A stretch of 64,000 nt of DNA from Chelonoidis abingdonii (Eukaryota > Chordata > Testudines > Testudinidae), in assembly GCF_003597395.2 (NCBI RefSeq), contig NC_133769.1:44042417-44106416 (forward strand), written 5' to 3'. The notes under the pieces are model-generated. The model had not been told where the DNA came from, made no database searches, and saw nothing but the letters and a program-made list of their open reading frames with translations. Below are positions 30,207 to 42,227 of this stretch, in pieces. Positions within the stretch are counted from its first letter, which is position 1. Each line of letters opens with the position of its first letter. The position numbers were made by a program, and so were the translations under genes.

Positions 30207-31582
30207 TGTCAGGGTATAAGTCCTGTCAAAGTTAGAATCAGGACTCACAATTTGTCAGACCACTCTGTTTATTAGCATAGCACTTCGCCAATAACATTCA
30301 GAATATGTGAGTAGCCATGCAAGGCTTAAACAGTCTTAGTTATACAGATAAAAGAGCAGGAGTTAGACAAAGGGACAAAGAAAGCAAAAGACAGTGAAAA
30401 CCACCTGGGGCACAGCATGCATATCCCACCTCCTTACTAACAGGTATCCATCTAAGGCTAATACTTCACCAATTGCCCTTAAACGAGCAATTGTTCTATT
30501 TAATGTCTGTATTCCTGACACCTGGATTGCAACATTCCAACAAATTTTGCTTAAAGGTACAGACAACATTTCTTTAATCCTTTCTATGTTATAATAAATT
30601 TATTTTACTTTCACAGTCCCCACTCTGAACCTTAGCATCCAAAAGATGGGTACCAGCAGGAATTCCCCTAAGCTTAATACCAGCTTAGAACTTGTAGTGC
30701 TGCCAACAACCAGGACTTGCACTGTCTGGTACGCCTCTGTCCCCCCAAACCTTCCGGGGACCCCAAACCCAGACTCCTTGGGCCTCACAACAAAAGGAAA
30801 TAAACCATTCCTCCTCCTCCTTTCTCCTCCAGATCCTCCCTCCCGGGTACACTAGAAGATCACTGTGATTCAAACTCCTTGAATCTTAAAACAGAGAGGA
30901 ATTTACCTTCCCCCTCCTCTTTTCCCCTCACAGAGGCAATCCAGATTCAAGCTCCATGAATCTAAAACAAGAGGAAATCACCTTTTCCCCTCCCCCTCCT
31001 CTCTCCCAGAGAGAGAGACAGTGACTAACAGAGAGAAATCAGGTTTTCCTCCCCCTTCTCCTTCTCCCACCAATTCCCTGGTGAGTACAGACCCCCTCCC
31101 CTTGGGTTCTTACACAATAACCAAAAAATCAATCAGGTTCTTAAAAGAAAAAGCTTTATTAAAGAAAGAAAAAATAAAATTTATCTCTGTAAAATCAAGA
31201 TGGAACATGTTACAGGGTCTGTCAGCTTATAAACACTGGGAATACCCTCCCAGCCTAAGTATACCATTATAGCCAATAGAGTTAAAATCCTTCCAGCAAA
31301 ATACACATTTGCAAATAAAGAAAACAATCAAAAAGACTAAACCACCTTTCTACTTGTACTTACTACTTGAACAGAAAATTAGAGAGTCTGTAAGTACGTC
31401 TGGTCACTCTCAGATCCCAGAGAGAACAAAGCAAAACCCAAAAAACACAAAGGCTTCCCTCCACCGAGATTTTAAAGTATCTTGTCTCCTGATTGGTCCT
31501 CTGGTCAGGTGTTCCACATTCACTGTTTGTTAACCCCTTACAGGTAAAAGAGACATTAACCTTTAAGAATCTGATTATGACA
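30207..31582 (-). mobile_element. Solo LTR (outer), interrupted by another LTR
   Basis: The ends are TGTCAGGGTATAAGTCC at 30207 and ATTATGACA at 31582, with flanks GATGT (30202-30206) and GATGC (31583-31587), four of five matching. Removing the inner insertion (30224-30615 plus one GTCC) restores about 980 bp that aligns with the solo LTR at 12400-13229. Conserved parts include CTAAGCTTAATACCAGC near 30670 and GTTAACCCCTTACAGGT near 31530. Orientation is minus by analogy. No internal viral genes are present. Confidence 0.8.
30224..30615 (-). mobile_element. Solo LTR (inner) with 4-bp target duplication
   Basis: It has ends TGTCAAAG and CTTTCACA, which are near-inverted, and is flanked by GTCC on both sides (30220-30223 and 30616-30619). 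On the minus strand it runs TGTGAAAG … AATAAA (complement of 30268-30273) … CTTTGACA, so the poly-A signal sits near the 3' end as expected for an LTR. A 4-bp duplication is common for gammaretrovirus-like elements; that class is inference. Confidence 0.8.
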
Positions 31583-31587
31583 GATGC

Positions 31588-33524
31588 CTAACTACCTGAT
31601 TATGCCTGAAAACTGGGCAGTCAGGCAGCTACAAGCCTTCATGTGTCCACAGTTATCTGCACTTGGATTTATTTGTAGGCAGGTAGTTGTAGACATAAAA
31701 TTGGGGGCCATTTACAAAAATATTAGGTGCATCATGTGCAATGGCAAGTCTAGGAAAATTACGCTGCTCTTCTACTGTACTAAATAAACAGACCATCTCT
31801 AGCCCCTTTTAACAATGGCAATGATCACACGAATTATGTATATATAAGTGCTGGCAATGAGCAGGAATGGACACATTAGTTACAGTTAAAAAAGAGTGGA
31901 AATAGAAAGGTGCATTTAGTCATTACAACAAATAAAATATTAACATAAGCTACTTCTTTGATTAATGTTGTCAAATCTCTATCTAGCATTCATTTGGGTC
32001 CAGTTCTGCAACCATTGCAGTGAGTGCAAAAATGTGAGTAACCATTGCAGAATTATGCAACTATATGGAGCTATAGCAGATATTTGACTGTCAGTTCTTC
32101 TGTGTTACTAGGTAATTGTAAAATGCAATGTCAGCTTAGGGTATACATGATTTATAATAATATTATTTTTATCTCAGCTTGGTGATTCTGGGTGGGGGAT
32201 TTTTTGCTTGAGTTCCTTCCTAACACGAACCTGTTATGTTCCTAGTATTGCCAAACTAATGTGATCCATCTGCTCTGCTGAATCATTTCGAGCTCACTAA
32301 GCAAAAGCATTGCCTTTTCATGCATTTTGGTCACGGCTTGTATGCTTTTTAGATGCCCCTGCAGACCACTAAGAGTCATCTTGGGTCTCTCAGTAGCCAA
32401 CCTGCCTTTCATTTAAACATATACATATGCAACTCTAATGGTCAGTAAAGATTTTCACTTAAGGGGCAGAGGTACCTCTTTCTGTATCTATTGCTCCTCT
32501 CTCCCAAAGCTTTGTGATCCAAGTATCATGTGGGCGGAAATAAAGAAAACAACAGGGGACGGATGTTAAGGAAAGAGCTTCAGCTTCAGTATTTGCTGGC
32601 TTTTGTGAATTTAAATTAGGCCCTTAAAACTGGTACAGTATGTTTTTTTGTGATTTAATTATACAGTGCCATCTAGTGATGGCCAGACCTCAGAGGGTCA
32701 AGTTAGGATCAGCACTGATGGTTTGCTTAAGAATTCTCCACACACCCCCACTCCTCCATCTTCATCCTGAAATCCTGTCTTACCTCCTTCTCCAACAATT
32801 CCCTGGCTTTCTACTCCCAGTGACACCTCTCCCCATGCCTTAAACAGGCTCTAGCTTCTTCATGGCTCCTCTAGTTTTGCTGATGATGTTGCTAGAAGGT
32901 CGTATTTCCCCTCCCCCCAAACAGTCAGATCTTTGGTTAGTGATCATACAGCCCTGCCCTCCACCCCTTCTTGCTGCTGGAGTGGCAGCAATAATAGCAG
33001 ATGGCTGAACTATTAGAAGTATCAGCTGCTCAGTGGAGGCCTGTTGCTGCTAAATTCTATTACACTCCATGCCCCAGAACACACACCATTTTTGTATGCA
33101 TTGGTATTCAGAACCCAATAGAGCAACTGGCATAATTGCTGAGCTGCATAATAAATGCACCTAAGTGGTCATGATGGGGTGACCTACTGGAGGGTAATGG
33201 CAAAGGAGAACACACTCTATATGGAGAGCTAGTGGACAATGAATACACTCTAGAACATTCTTGACTACTGTAAACATTTTTCAAACCATAAACATTTGGA
33301 TCCAGATGAAAACAGATGGGAATATGGGCTGGATGTTATATTCAGACTAATCTTCCTTCTGCCAGCCCTAGGACTCACCACTTTAAAATGTGTGGTGGAG
33401 CAGCAAGAGAACTTGAATTGCAATAGTCAAAAAATACTACACATAAACACATGCAGCCACCCTTTTGGATTTACTTCTTAGACAGGAAAAGCACTCATAA
33501 CTACTCCTCAGCACTGAAAAGAAA
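31588..33524. other. Non-coding DNA, nothing recognised
   Basis: No gene, RNA or repeat family is recognised. Frames are below 70 codons. Confidence 0.5.
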
Positions 33525-33690
33525 TATAAGAATTGCCAGAACAGATCAGATCAGTGGTTCATCCAATTCAACATCCTGTCTGCAATAATGGATAGTACTA
33601 AAGCTTCCAAAGGAGATGGAAGAAATCTCATAATAGACAAGCTTGTAATATCCTGTCCACTTTTAACTTCAATCAGCTAGTGGTTGGATC
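33525..33690 (-). mobile_element. CR1-like LINE tail, old copy, minus strand
   Basis: AGAATTGCCAGAACAGATCA, GTGGTTCATCCAATTCAAC and ATCCTGTCTGCAATAATGG follow the order of the LINE 3' end at 2889-3130 read in the same direction. Divergence is high, so it is an older or different subfamily. Confidence 0.5.
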
Positions 33691-34431
33691 AAATCTTGAA
33701 ACATTCGGACTTGTATCCCTTATACATTTTTCCAAATGTATCACTGTAAATAGTCTTATTATCCATCCAAATGCTTTGATTTTAATAGGCAGCATATTTG
33801 AGTACTGCCTATGCTCAGATATCCTGTTTTCAGTGCAAATAAGACTGGGTCTCAGTATAATCCAGCTGTATGTCCCACAAATCCACCATGTTTTCCAGTT
33901 GACAGCACAAGATTCCATCATGGGTCTAATATCTTCAAATTCAACAGTCATCAAAACCCTGGGTAAGGTCTGAGACTAGTTCCTAGAAATACGGACAGGT
34001 ACATTTGTAAGCAATCTTGGCACTGCCTTGTACAACATAGATGGGTTTTCTCAAAATGTGCATATACACATTTGTGTATGTTTGTGCAGAAACATTAGTG
34101 TGCACAGAAAAGTAATCATGTTAATGCTTATTTAATAGGTATCACTTCAGGACACACACAGCAGAATAAAAATATATAATGAAAAGTAACCATTGAGGAC
34201 ATTACAGTGGGGAGCTCACCATATTTGCCTAGCAGATTAGATAAACCCAGTGAGCTCAGATTGATTTTGAGTTGATGGTATTTCATTTGTCATGCAGTCA
34301 TATAGCAGGTGTTCTGCCATCTGAAGAGACCCTAAACATAAACTCAATATTAAAAGCATAACTGATTGGGGCAGGGAAGTTGCTGTTGCCACTGTTCCAA
34401 CACAGAAGGATTCAGGACGATTGCTAACATT
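33691..34431. other. Non-coding DNA, nothing recognised
   Basis: Overlapping frames of ~95 codons on both strands (33673-33973) have no known domain and exclude each other. Confidence 0.45.
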
Positions 34432-34460
34432 GTCATTCCTTGTTACCAGGTTTTGTGGGT

Positions 34461-34586
34461 GTCCCTGCCCGCAGGTATATGGGATCTTGGGGAGCAATTA
34501 CCACACAGGTGGGGTGCCAATTTTGTCCCTGCCAGCAGGTATATGGGATCTTGGGGAGCAATTACCACACAGGTGGGGTGCCAATT
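34461..34586. repeat. Two-copy 64-bp tandem repeat
   Basis: GTCCCTGCC-GCAGGTATAT begins at 34461 and again at 34525. The copies differ at about one base. They lie between the poly-A signal and the end of the LTR-like block, which is where U5 would be. Confidence 0.9.
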
Positions 34587-35159
34587 AATTTCTTTATTAA
34601 AGGAAAAAGGAAGTGGTGGGAATTTAACAATGAAATACGATGGATGGGGTGTATAGGGTGTTTACAATAGACAATGATGGGGGGGGGTCTTCTATTGAAC
34701 AGTGTTGGGGAGTTCTAACAGTGGGGTACAGTAAGTTGGGTTCAGCACAATGGGATACAGTACAGTCAATAAGCAACTCAACTTTATATAGGAAACAACT
34801 CTAGATACAAGTGTGGAATGCAAAAAACCGTACCAAAAAGAAAATGCAAAATAAAATGGTAGCCCATTCTATATAAAAATGGTCAACAATCTAGAAATTT
34901 AGAAAATGTATTAAGTGGTAATAGCTTTATAACAATGTAACACACAATGGCATCAATGCAAATACAAAAAGGTATATCAGAAAGTGGGAGGCAACCAATG
35001 GGGTGTTATAACCACAAGTAAAATGTGAATCACAGTGCAATGATAACAATATGGGTGATAAGTGAAATTTATGCCCAAAATGTAACAGTATAAAAAAGAA
35101 AATTTAATGACTTAATTTGTGAGGCTGTGATTAGCAGATAATCCCCCTGGCAAGAGTGG

Positions 35160-35940
35160 CTACCTAAGGCTGGTCAAGAAACAGGAAAAGTGGGGAGGGA
35201 GGGAGTGAATGATTAGTGGCAACTGATGAGAGGAGAGTGCAGCTGCAAGCAGCAAGAGACTCTGAAGCCCTGCATGGGTAAGTGAAAACCAGAGCAGTGT
35301 GAGGAATCTCGTAGGCCTGGAGGTACGGCAACAGAGCAGTGGAGAGCACTTAAGGGGGCTAGCAGGGAGGTTTAACTTGAGCGGACACCAAGCAAAGGAA
35401 AGGCACGGCGGAGAATGGGAAGACGGCGAGGAGAAGAAACAGGGGTTTGCAGGCAGAGCAGCCAATTCAGGGAAGTTGGGAAAAAAACAGCGGGATTAGG
35501 GGGTGAACGACAAAGAGCAGGTTGGTGAAGTTCCGGTAGAGGGAGGGTGCGGAAAACGGAGCACGAACCCACAGGGGAACAAAAGGGGAAGAGTGGCAGC
35601 AGAAACAGCAAGGAGTTGGGAAGGGGGGTAAGGGAGTTTTTTTTACAACAATAGCGGGGGAAAAAGCATGCAAAGGGTTATTTGGAAGTGGCAGAGGGGG
35701 AAAAGCAGCAAGGGGTTTGGGAAGTTCGGAGGGTGATGCAGACAGGGGGGAAAGCAGCAAAGAGTGGGAAGTTTCGGGGCAGGCAGAGAGCTGCAGATAT
35801 GGGGGAAAAAGCAGCAAAGGTTACACAGGGAAGACACGGAGAAGTACACAGAGGGGGAGATTGGAGCGGGGGAAAAACAGAAACGGGAAAGTTCAGGGAG
35901 AGATCGGAGGGACAGCGGGGAAAGAATGAATTCAAACAGC
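35160..35940. repeat. Purine-rich tract with imperfect repeats
   Basis: The plus strand is strongly G/A-rich for about 780 bp, with recurring GGGGGAAAAGCAGCAAAG and GTGGGAAGTT units near 35600, 35700, 35750 and 35800. Ser/Pro/Leu-rich minus frames of up to 116 codons across it are products of composition. It sits inside the 3.0-kb LTR-like insertion. Confidence 0.75.
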
Positions 35941-37187
35941 AAACCTACCCTTATTCTATCCTCTAACTTAATCAAACTTACATATAAAATGACAACAAGC
36001 AGTTATACAAAAGTAACAAAAACAGGTACAGAATACAACCAGGCAATGGCTTTTAAATCTATCTTAACCAACGACTAGGCCAAAAACAACAAAAATATCA
36101 CAATTCTAAGCAAAACTATAACAAGCAACTATAATGGAGCAACAAAAACAGCAAACTATAGCCAAAGGCAGATGAAACTTACAAGCGCTACAATCTTAGC
36201 AAAACTATGACTTATTAAAAAAACTAAAAAAGCAAAACCTATGGTGCACCTTATGCTATGGGGAAGTTACAGAGGGCAGAGTGGTATGTGCCCAGGATAC
36301 AGCTCCCAAGGCAGCCCAAGGAAGCCAAGGGATGGTGGCTGCAGCAGTGGATATGGGGCTGAAAGCAGTGAGGGCCCCGAAGGGCAAAGCCCACAGGAGA
36401 GCAGAGCTTAGCGGCGGCAATCAAACTTATTTTTTAGCGGCAAAGCGCCGTGGAGTTTAAGAGAGAAAGTTTTAAGACACAGACCAAGGTTTAGCTTGAG
36501 TCTGGGTGTGCTGGGGGAACAGAGCCAGCAGCCCTAAAGTGTAATAAAATAAAAAGTATAGAAAAGTTTCACAGAGGGATTCTTACAGTCCCCAACGGTA
36601 GCAGCAAAGGCAGAAGCAGCAGCAACATCAGAAGAAGCAAGGAGGGCTCGGTACGGTCTCGATAATTTCAGGAGATCTCTCAGGCAGCAATTCGTTTACT
36701 TCGTGGGGGTGGGTTTCAAAAACAGGGGTACGCTCAAAATAAACAAGAGCGGAGAAAGGACCCCCCCAGAACCCCTGGCTGATCAGACCAGGCAGCAATG
36801 CAGGAACCTGTTCTGATGTTTGTTTCAAAAATGCCTGTTTTTTAAAGGCAAACTCAGCAGTTTCCCGCCACATCGTAATCCCCCCCCTGGATAGGCTCCC
36901 TCTGTCACAAGGGGAGGAGGGCACAGGGAAAAAAAAAAAAAAACTTCAGGTGAGCACAGAGATGTGCCTGGGGCGAGTCCTGTAACAACAATAGGTGTGA
37001 GTTCACACCTCAGGACTCAAAAGCACATAAGGCCTATGACTCATGCCCAGGATCTCAAAAACACATTAGGTCTTGCAGCTCTGGACATAGCCTACCCTAC
37101 ACCAAGCCCAAGTTTAACAAGGTGATAACAGGACCAACCCTTTGAACAGGGCAGTGGTCCCACTTAGCACGCAGCACAAGTGGCCAT

Positions 37188-37318
37188 CCCTTTGAGAAGG
37201 GCAATGGCTCTTGGTAAACAACTTAAGGGGCCCTCCCTTTGAGAAGGGCAGTGGCCCTGGTAAACAACTTAAGGGGCCCTCCCTTTGAGAAGGGCAGTGT
37301 CCCTGGTAAACAACTTAA
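37188..37318. repeat. Three-copy 46-bp tandem repeat
   Basis: CCCTTTGAGAAGGGCARTG starts at 37188, 37235 and 37281, each followed by CTGGTAAACAACTTAAGGGG or a close form; a partial fourth copy starts at 37138. In the minus-strand LTR reading they lie in the upstream part, where enhancer repeats are usual. Confidence 0.85.
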
Positions 37319-37627
37319 CAGCCAGGGAGGAGGAGAACAAAAACAAAATGGAGTATGGGGACAGCTGTAAGAAACAAAATGGAATAGGGGGATAGCTGTA
37401 ACAGACAGTGGGAAAGTCTCTAAGGCAATTCCTCAGTCTCCACACACAGTCATTATACCTTTTGTGGGGTCTGCGTTTCTTTTTAATTTAGCAGATGACA
37501 TTTTTACCTTTCTCAGAGGCCAGACCCAGAAGAAAGGAGTTGAACTGGTTATTTGTCCATGTGGTACCACAAGACATTTGGGTTCCACAGCTGCAGGACT
37601 GCTCCCTATTTTGAGAGAAAAATATCT

Positions 37628-38690
37628 AGACCCATAGGATTAGAAGGGACCACAAGAGTCATCCAGTCAAATCCTGTGACAAGATGCAGGATTTGTTGTG
37701 GCTAACCCATCCATGACAGATGGCTATCCAGCCTCCTTTAGATTTAACCTAAATCTACTGTGCTGTAGTTTGAACCCATTGCCTCTTGTCCTGCTCTCTG
37801 TGCCAAGAGAGAACAACTTGTCACCATCTTTTTTTATGGCAGTATTTGTATTCAAGTATTTGAAGATCACTATCATGTCCCCCTTTAATCTCTTCTTTTC
37901 CAAACTAAACATATCCAGTTCCTTCAGCCTTTGCTCATATAGCTTGCATTACATCCCTTTGATCATCTTTGTCACTCACCTCTGGATCCTTTCCAGTTTT
38001 CTCTACATCCTTTCTCTCCATTGCTGACCAAAATTGGACACAATACTCTAACTGAGGCCTAACCAGCACTGAGTAGAGTGGTACTATCACCTCTTGTGAG
38101 TGCATGCTATGCTTCTGTTAATGAAACTGAAAATTACATTTGTTTGTTTGTTTGCAACATCAGGCATTATTGACTCATTTTGAGGTTGTGATCCACCACA
38201 ACCCCCAAATCCTTCTCAGCAGTGCTGCTAAGCCAGTTGTCCCCCATTCTGTATTTGTGCATTTGATTTTTCTTCCTAAGTGTAGCATCTTACATGTGCC
38301 TTTGTTGAATTTCATTTTGTTGTCTATATCCCAGTTCTTCAATTTATCAAGATCCCTTTGAATTTTAGCTCTATCCTCCAAAGTATTTGCAACCCCTCCC
38401 AACACCAGCATTGTGTCATCTGCAAATTTGATCTATATGCTCTCTATTCCTACATCCAGGTCATTAATAAAGATATTAAATAACACCAGACACAGAACAG
38501 ATCCCTGTGGAACCCCACTCAAGACCTCCTTCCAATCCAACATCATTCTATTACTAGTTATTGTTTAACCAATTATGTATCCACTTAATGGTAGTTCCAC
38601 CGAGCACACATTTCTCCAGCTTATGTGGGACTGTGTCAAAAGCCAATGCATTCCCCCTATCCACCAAATCAGTTACCTTTTTCTCCAGTG
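37628..38690 (-). mobile_element. CR1 LINE fragment, about 1.06 kb, minus strand
   Basis: Read on the minus strand it ends in GTGGTCCCTTCTAATCCTAT at 37628, the CR1 3' end type. On the plus strand the text runs AACCCATTGCCTCTTGTCC, CATCCTTTCTCTCC, TGGACACAATACTC, GTCATCTGCAAATTTGAT and GATCCCTGTGGAACCCCACT, the usual antisense order of CR1 ORF2. Several small indels break the frame. Confidence 0.8.
38175..38411 (-). pseudogene. CR1 reverse transcriptase fragment (post-YADD region)
   Basis: The frame reads LGGVANTLEDRAKIQRDLDK, then LKNWDIDNKMKFNKGTCKML and HLGRK. In CR1 proteins L..W…..MKFN..KCKVLHLG follows the catalytic YADD by about 30 residues and lies at the palm-thumb boundary. Downstream homology continues in other frames towards 37628. 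It is dead by frameshifts and truncation. Confidence 0.75.
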
Positions 38691-38929
38691 GCTTTGAAAT
38701 ACTGCATTATGCAGCTATTTCCAGAGCCAGAGTCTTTTCTCTGATAGCCTACAGGTATGCAACAATCAGACTCTTGCAAATGATGTTGGGTGTTTCAATA
38801 GCCAAAAACATTTTGAAATGAGGCCTACAGTTATGGTGACTTCAGGGAAAACATAAGGCAAGTAGGTGCAGTATCACTTTATGAGGAAGATGGGACCGTG
38901 TGGCCAAGCTAGGTAGCTGCTACTGAGGT

Positions 38930-39540
38930 TGGTATTCCCACACTTTACCTACTTTGAATCCTCCACTGGCTCTGCCTGTGTCACTGCATTAAATTCAAGC
39001 TTCTTGTCTTCACCTCAGAGGCTCTTCACAACTCTGCCCCTCCTGAATTGTCTATTCATCTCTTATTTCATTACCCTCAGCCTTGTCCCTTCTACCAACA
39101 ATGCAATCTCCATTCACACAAAAATGTGTCCACACCTTCCACCATACTTGTCCTTACCTATGGAACACCCTCCTTGAATTATTCCAAAGGACCGCGATGC
39201 TTTCCTCCTTCAAAACCCTCCTCAAGACCCACTTTCGTGGTCATACTTACAAAACTTAGCTAACCAGTCTGCTGTGGCTAATTTTATTGAATAAAAGAGT
39301 TCAAGAGCATTTGGAATAATCGGAATATCTTACAAAAACATGGAATGGTATTTTAGTGACCCTGGTCCTTCTTCATTCTTTTGGCTTCTCGTGCTAATTT
39401 GGTTCCTCTTGTCTACAATTTGACTGTAAACTTCCCAAGGAAGAGATTGTTTCTTACTATGTGTTTGTACAATGCCTCAGATAACAGGGCCTGATCCTGA
39501 GAATGACTTCTAGGCACTCTCTTAATACCACAAAATTAGT
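38930..39540 (+). mobile_element. L2-group LINE 3' fragment, plus strand
   Basis: ATTAAATTCAAGCTTCTTGTC, GAGGCTCTTCACAACTCTG, CCTATGGAACACCCTCC and TCAAAACCCTCCTCAAGACC encode the end of an L2-type ORF. After an untranslated part come GACTGTAAACTTCCCAAGG, TACTATGTGTTTGTACAATG and GGGCCTGATCCTGAG, the L2-like tail. The frames are broken. Confidence 0.65.
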
Positions 39541-40384
39541 AGTGTCAATCAGGGAGGCACACAAAGAACCACCACCAAGTTTGGTGAATTGATATATTAC
39601 AATGACAAATCTAAAAAAAAGTAATGTGTGGAAAAAACGGTAAACTCAAATTTCAAGAGAAATACTCCCGAATATATGTGAAGATAGATCACCCGTGTCA
39701 TGTCTTAGTTTATTTTTAGGTCTGATTTCATAATTACTAAAATGTTCTGAAATCACCAAACCAAAATTCACCTACTTCAAAAATAAATCTGTGTGAAGAA
39801 ATATATCTGGAAGTGAAACTGATTTCAGTTACAAGTAATTAAGTGGCTAATAAAAATATCATTTAAATATATATTATTTTACAAAAATCTGTCTGAGTGT
39901 CCTTTTATTGTTGTCCCCATGCAGCAGTATATATTCTAAATGGTCTTTTTCTCTGGAATCAGAGAAATAAAAGAAACAGATGGAAAAAAGATGATTAGGT
40001 CATTTTGTTACTTCCAGAGAAAGGACTGTTATTCCCCATACGCCCTTGAATGCTCTGTCTGATCTCGTTCTAAAAGACTTCAGAGATGAGGCCTACCTCA
40101 TTTCCCTCTGAAGACAAACCCAAAGTCTAACAGATATCTTAGTCAGGTAGTTTTTTCTGATATATAGTGTACATGTTTTTCTTTTTAACACATGCCCCCT
40201 TGGACAACCCTAAACAATTTGTAGACACAACCTTTAAGACTGAGGAAGCAAATGATAGAGCATCTGTGGACTGTGGAATCTTATACTCATCTGAACTAAT
40301 TTAATACTGGATGGAGTTTGTCCAGCTATTAAAATTATGTTTTCTAACAGGTACTGTACTTTGGAGGAAAAAGAGAATTAGAGC
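39541..40384. other. Non-coding DNA, nothing recognised
   Basis: AT-rich; no gene or repeat family recognised. Confidence 0.5.
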
Positions 40385-40625
40385 TCTTCTAATTCCTGGC
40401 TTTTTCACAGACTACCCTGAAAGACTTTTGGCAAGTCACTTACATGCTATTTGCCTATAGGGATAACGACACTTCCTATCCCCTACCCTTTGCCTGTACT
40501 GTCTACTGAGCATCTTCAGAACGGTGTCTATTTCTTACTACATGTTTGTACAGCACCTAGCATAATGGACTCCAACTTTGGCTGGGCCCTCAAGGCACTT
40601 CTCTAACACAAAAATAAATAGTGTT
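40385..40625 (+). repeat. MIR-like SINE with L2-type tail, plus strand
   Basis: CTAATTCCTGGCTTTTTCAC, TGGCAAGTCACTTACATGC and CTATAGGGATAACGACACTT match the MIR head and core. The end TTACTACATGTTTGTACAGC-ACCTAGCATAATGG is the same tail as the L2 fragment at 38930. MIR-type SINEs borrow L2 tails for retrotransposition, so the pairing is expected. Confidence 0.65.
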
Positions 40626-42223
40626 ATTTCCTAATTTCTTTCTGTTAATCTCACTACTTTTACTAGCTCAATTTCCCTTCAGCCTGACAATTTTTATTCC
40701 TGTTACTTCTTCTGGCAAAAACTGGGCTTCCCTTTTCTGTCTCTGGAGCTTCTGCAACATTCAGTTCTTTTGCTTGTATTTCTCTTTATTAGCACTATGT
40801 GTGTATTTTTGTTTCTTGGGTTTCTATACTCAGAACTCAGGCTTTGTATATTGACATTGTAAAGGGCAGCTGGATAGGAACAAAATAATGGCCAGGGGCA
40901 GGAATAATAGGCTTGCTAGGAAAATATGCACTGGTCAAATGAATATGATGTTCTCTCTAGGTTTTTAGAAGGTCACCCATCACCATGCTATCTGGTGGTC
41001 TATCCAGGTACTGGCCCTCATCACCATTGTATCTGAGTAGCTTACAGGCTTAACTAAATTTCCAAGACCAGCATGTAAATTTTACTGGAAAAAATATGAC
41101 CCTAAAATGGCTTAATATAAGAAATAATTTTTAAACGTAGAATCACCAGGAACAACACTTGTACTTTCTGTTTTGAATGCAGGCACCACAGAATGAAAAA
41201 CAATTCTGATTTCATTCACCTGCTATGGGACTGGACGATCACAATATTGCAATAGTAAATCCAGAATATAAATGGTTGTATTGATATCATTTCCTATTTT
41301 CATTATATTCTTGTCATGCCAGTGAATCATGTTGTGTTATTTTCTCTACTCTGTCACATAAATAGGTTTTTAGAATCTCATACATTCTGTGAAAGACAGT
41401 AATGTATTGAATACTCTGACCTTTTACTTATTCTAGAATTTGACTGACTGGCCTCCTTTCGCCTTACAGCCTTGGCGGTGGCTAGACAGAGGTGGACTAT
41501 CCAGCCAATCAAAATACTGAATTTCAAAAAGATGAATGCACAGCTTAGCTCACCATCTCTCCTAAGCCTGTGTTACTGATATTCAAATGTCTTGTTCTTG
41601 TGACAAAGATAACAGCAAGAACAAGAAGCAGCTCTGGAATATCAAAAGAATGAATCCATTCTCCTGACACAGAATTTAAACAAAACAGTGGAATGGTTCA
41701 AACTTAAACTGGCTTGTTACAATAGAAAAACTGTAATCTTTGATCCTTCTTAGATACTACATAGAACCAGCTTCTTACTTTTTAACGTATTTGACAAAAG
41801 AATTCTGTGCAGGCCTTAACAAATCTAAATATACACATTGATGAGTACAATGCTTACTATGTATTTCTATGTATACTCCTTACTTTAAGGAATAAGATAT
41901 AATTTTTCATTGACAATACACAACCTTGAGGGTGAGGCATATCTATTTTTCTGATAAAATACTCAATTTGGCTACTTCTGAAGACATTTGTCTATGGTGA
42001 AATAATTAATTCATCTTTAAAATCCTGCGGAGTTCTAAGTGTAATATCATGTTCTGGAACAATGGTATATTGTAACAGCATCTTTTATTGTAGAACAGCA
42101 AAATACATGCACCTGTGCTGAGAAGGACAGAGATCTTCATAGTAGAGGATTGTATTGCAAGTTCAGTGGTCCAGGTGAGAAGATTGCATTGTTAGAGTCA
42201 AGCCATGATTTTGCAGTATTTTA
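40626..42223. other. Non-coding DNA, nothing recognised
   Basis: No gene or repeat family recognised. The Leu/Phe-rich 77-codon frame at 40621-40854 could suggest membrane segments but has no other support. Confidence 0.5.
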
Positions 42224-42227
42224 CAAT

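Larger units (their letters stand above)
34438..37448 (-). mobile_element. 3.0-kb LTR-like insertion with 6-bp target duplication
   Basis: GTCATT flanks both sides (34432-34437 and 37449-37454). On the minus strand the block starts TGTGTGTGGAGACTGAGG. It holds three tandem copies of a 46-bp unit, then a long pyrimidine-rich tract, a TATA box (CCTATATAAAG, complement of 34785-34795) and an AATAAA (complement of 34593-34598). A 64-bp tandem duplication and GGTAACAAGG close it at 34438. TATA, poly-A signal and end are spaced as in an LTR, but the part upstream of TATA would be about 2.7 kb. It has no recognisable viral gene. It may be one very long LTR or a composite. Confidence 0.55.

Noticed and set aside
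35160..35975. Several 60-116-codon Ser/Pro/Leu-rich minus frames
   Set aside because: They are translations of the pyrimidine strand of a purine-rich tract and reflect composition only.
40621..40854. 77-codon Leu/Phe-rich frame, possible membrane protein
   Set aside because: It starts in the tail of a MIR/L2-type repeat, and T-rich DNA gives hydrophobic translations by default.
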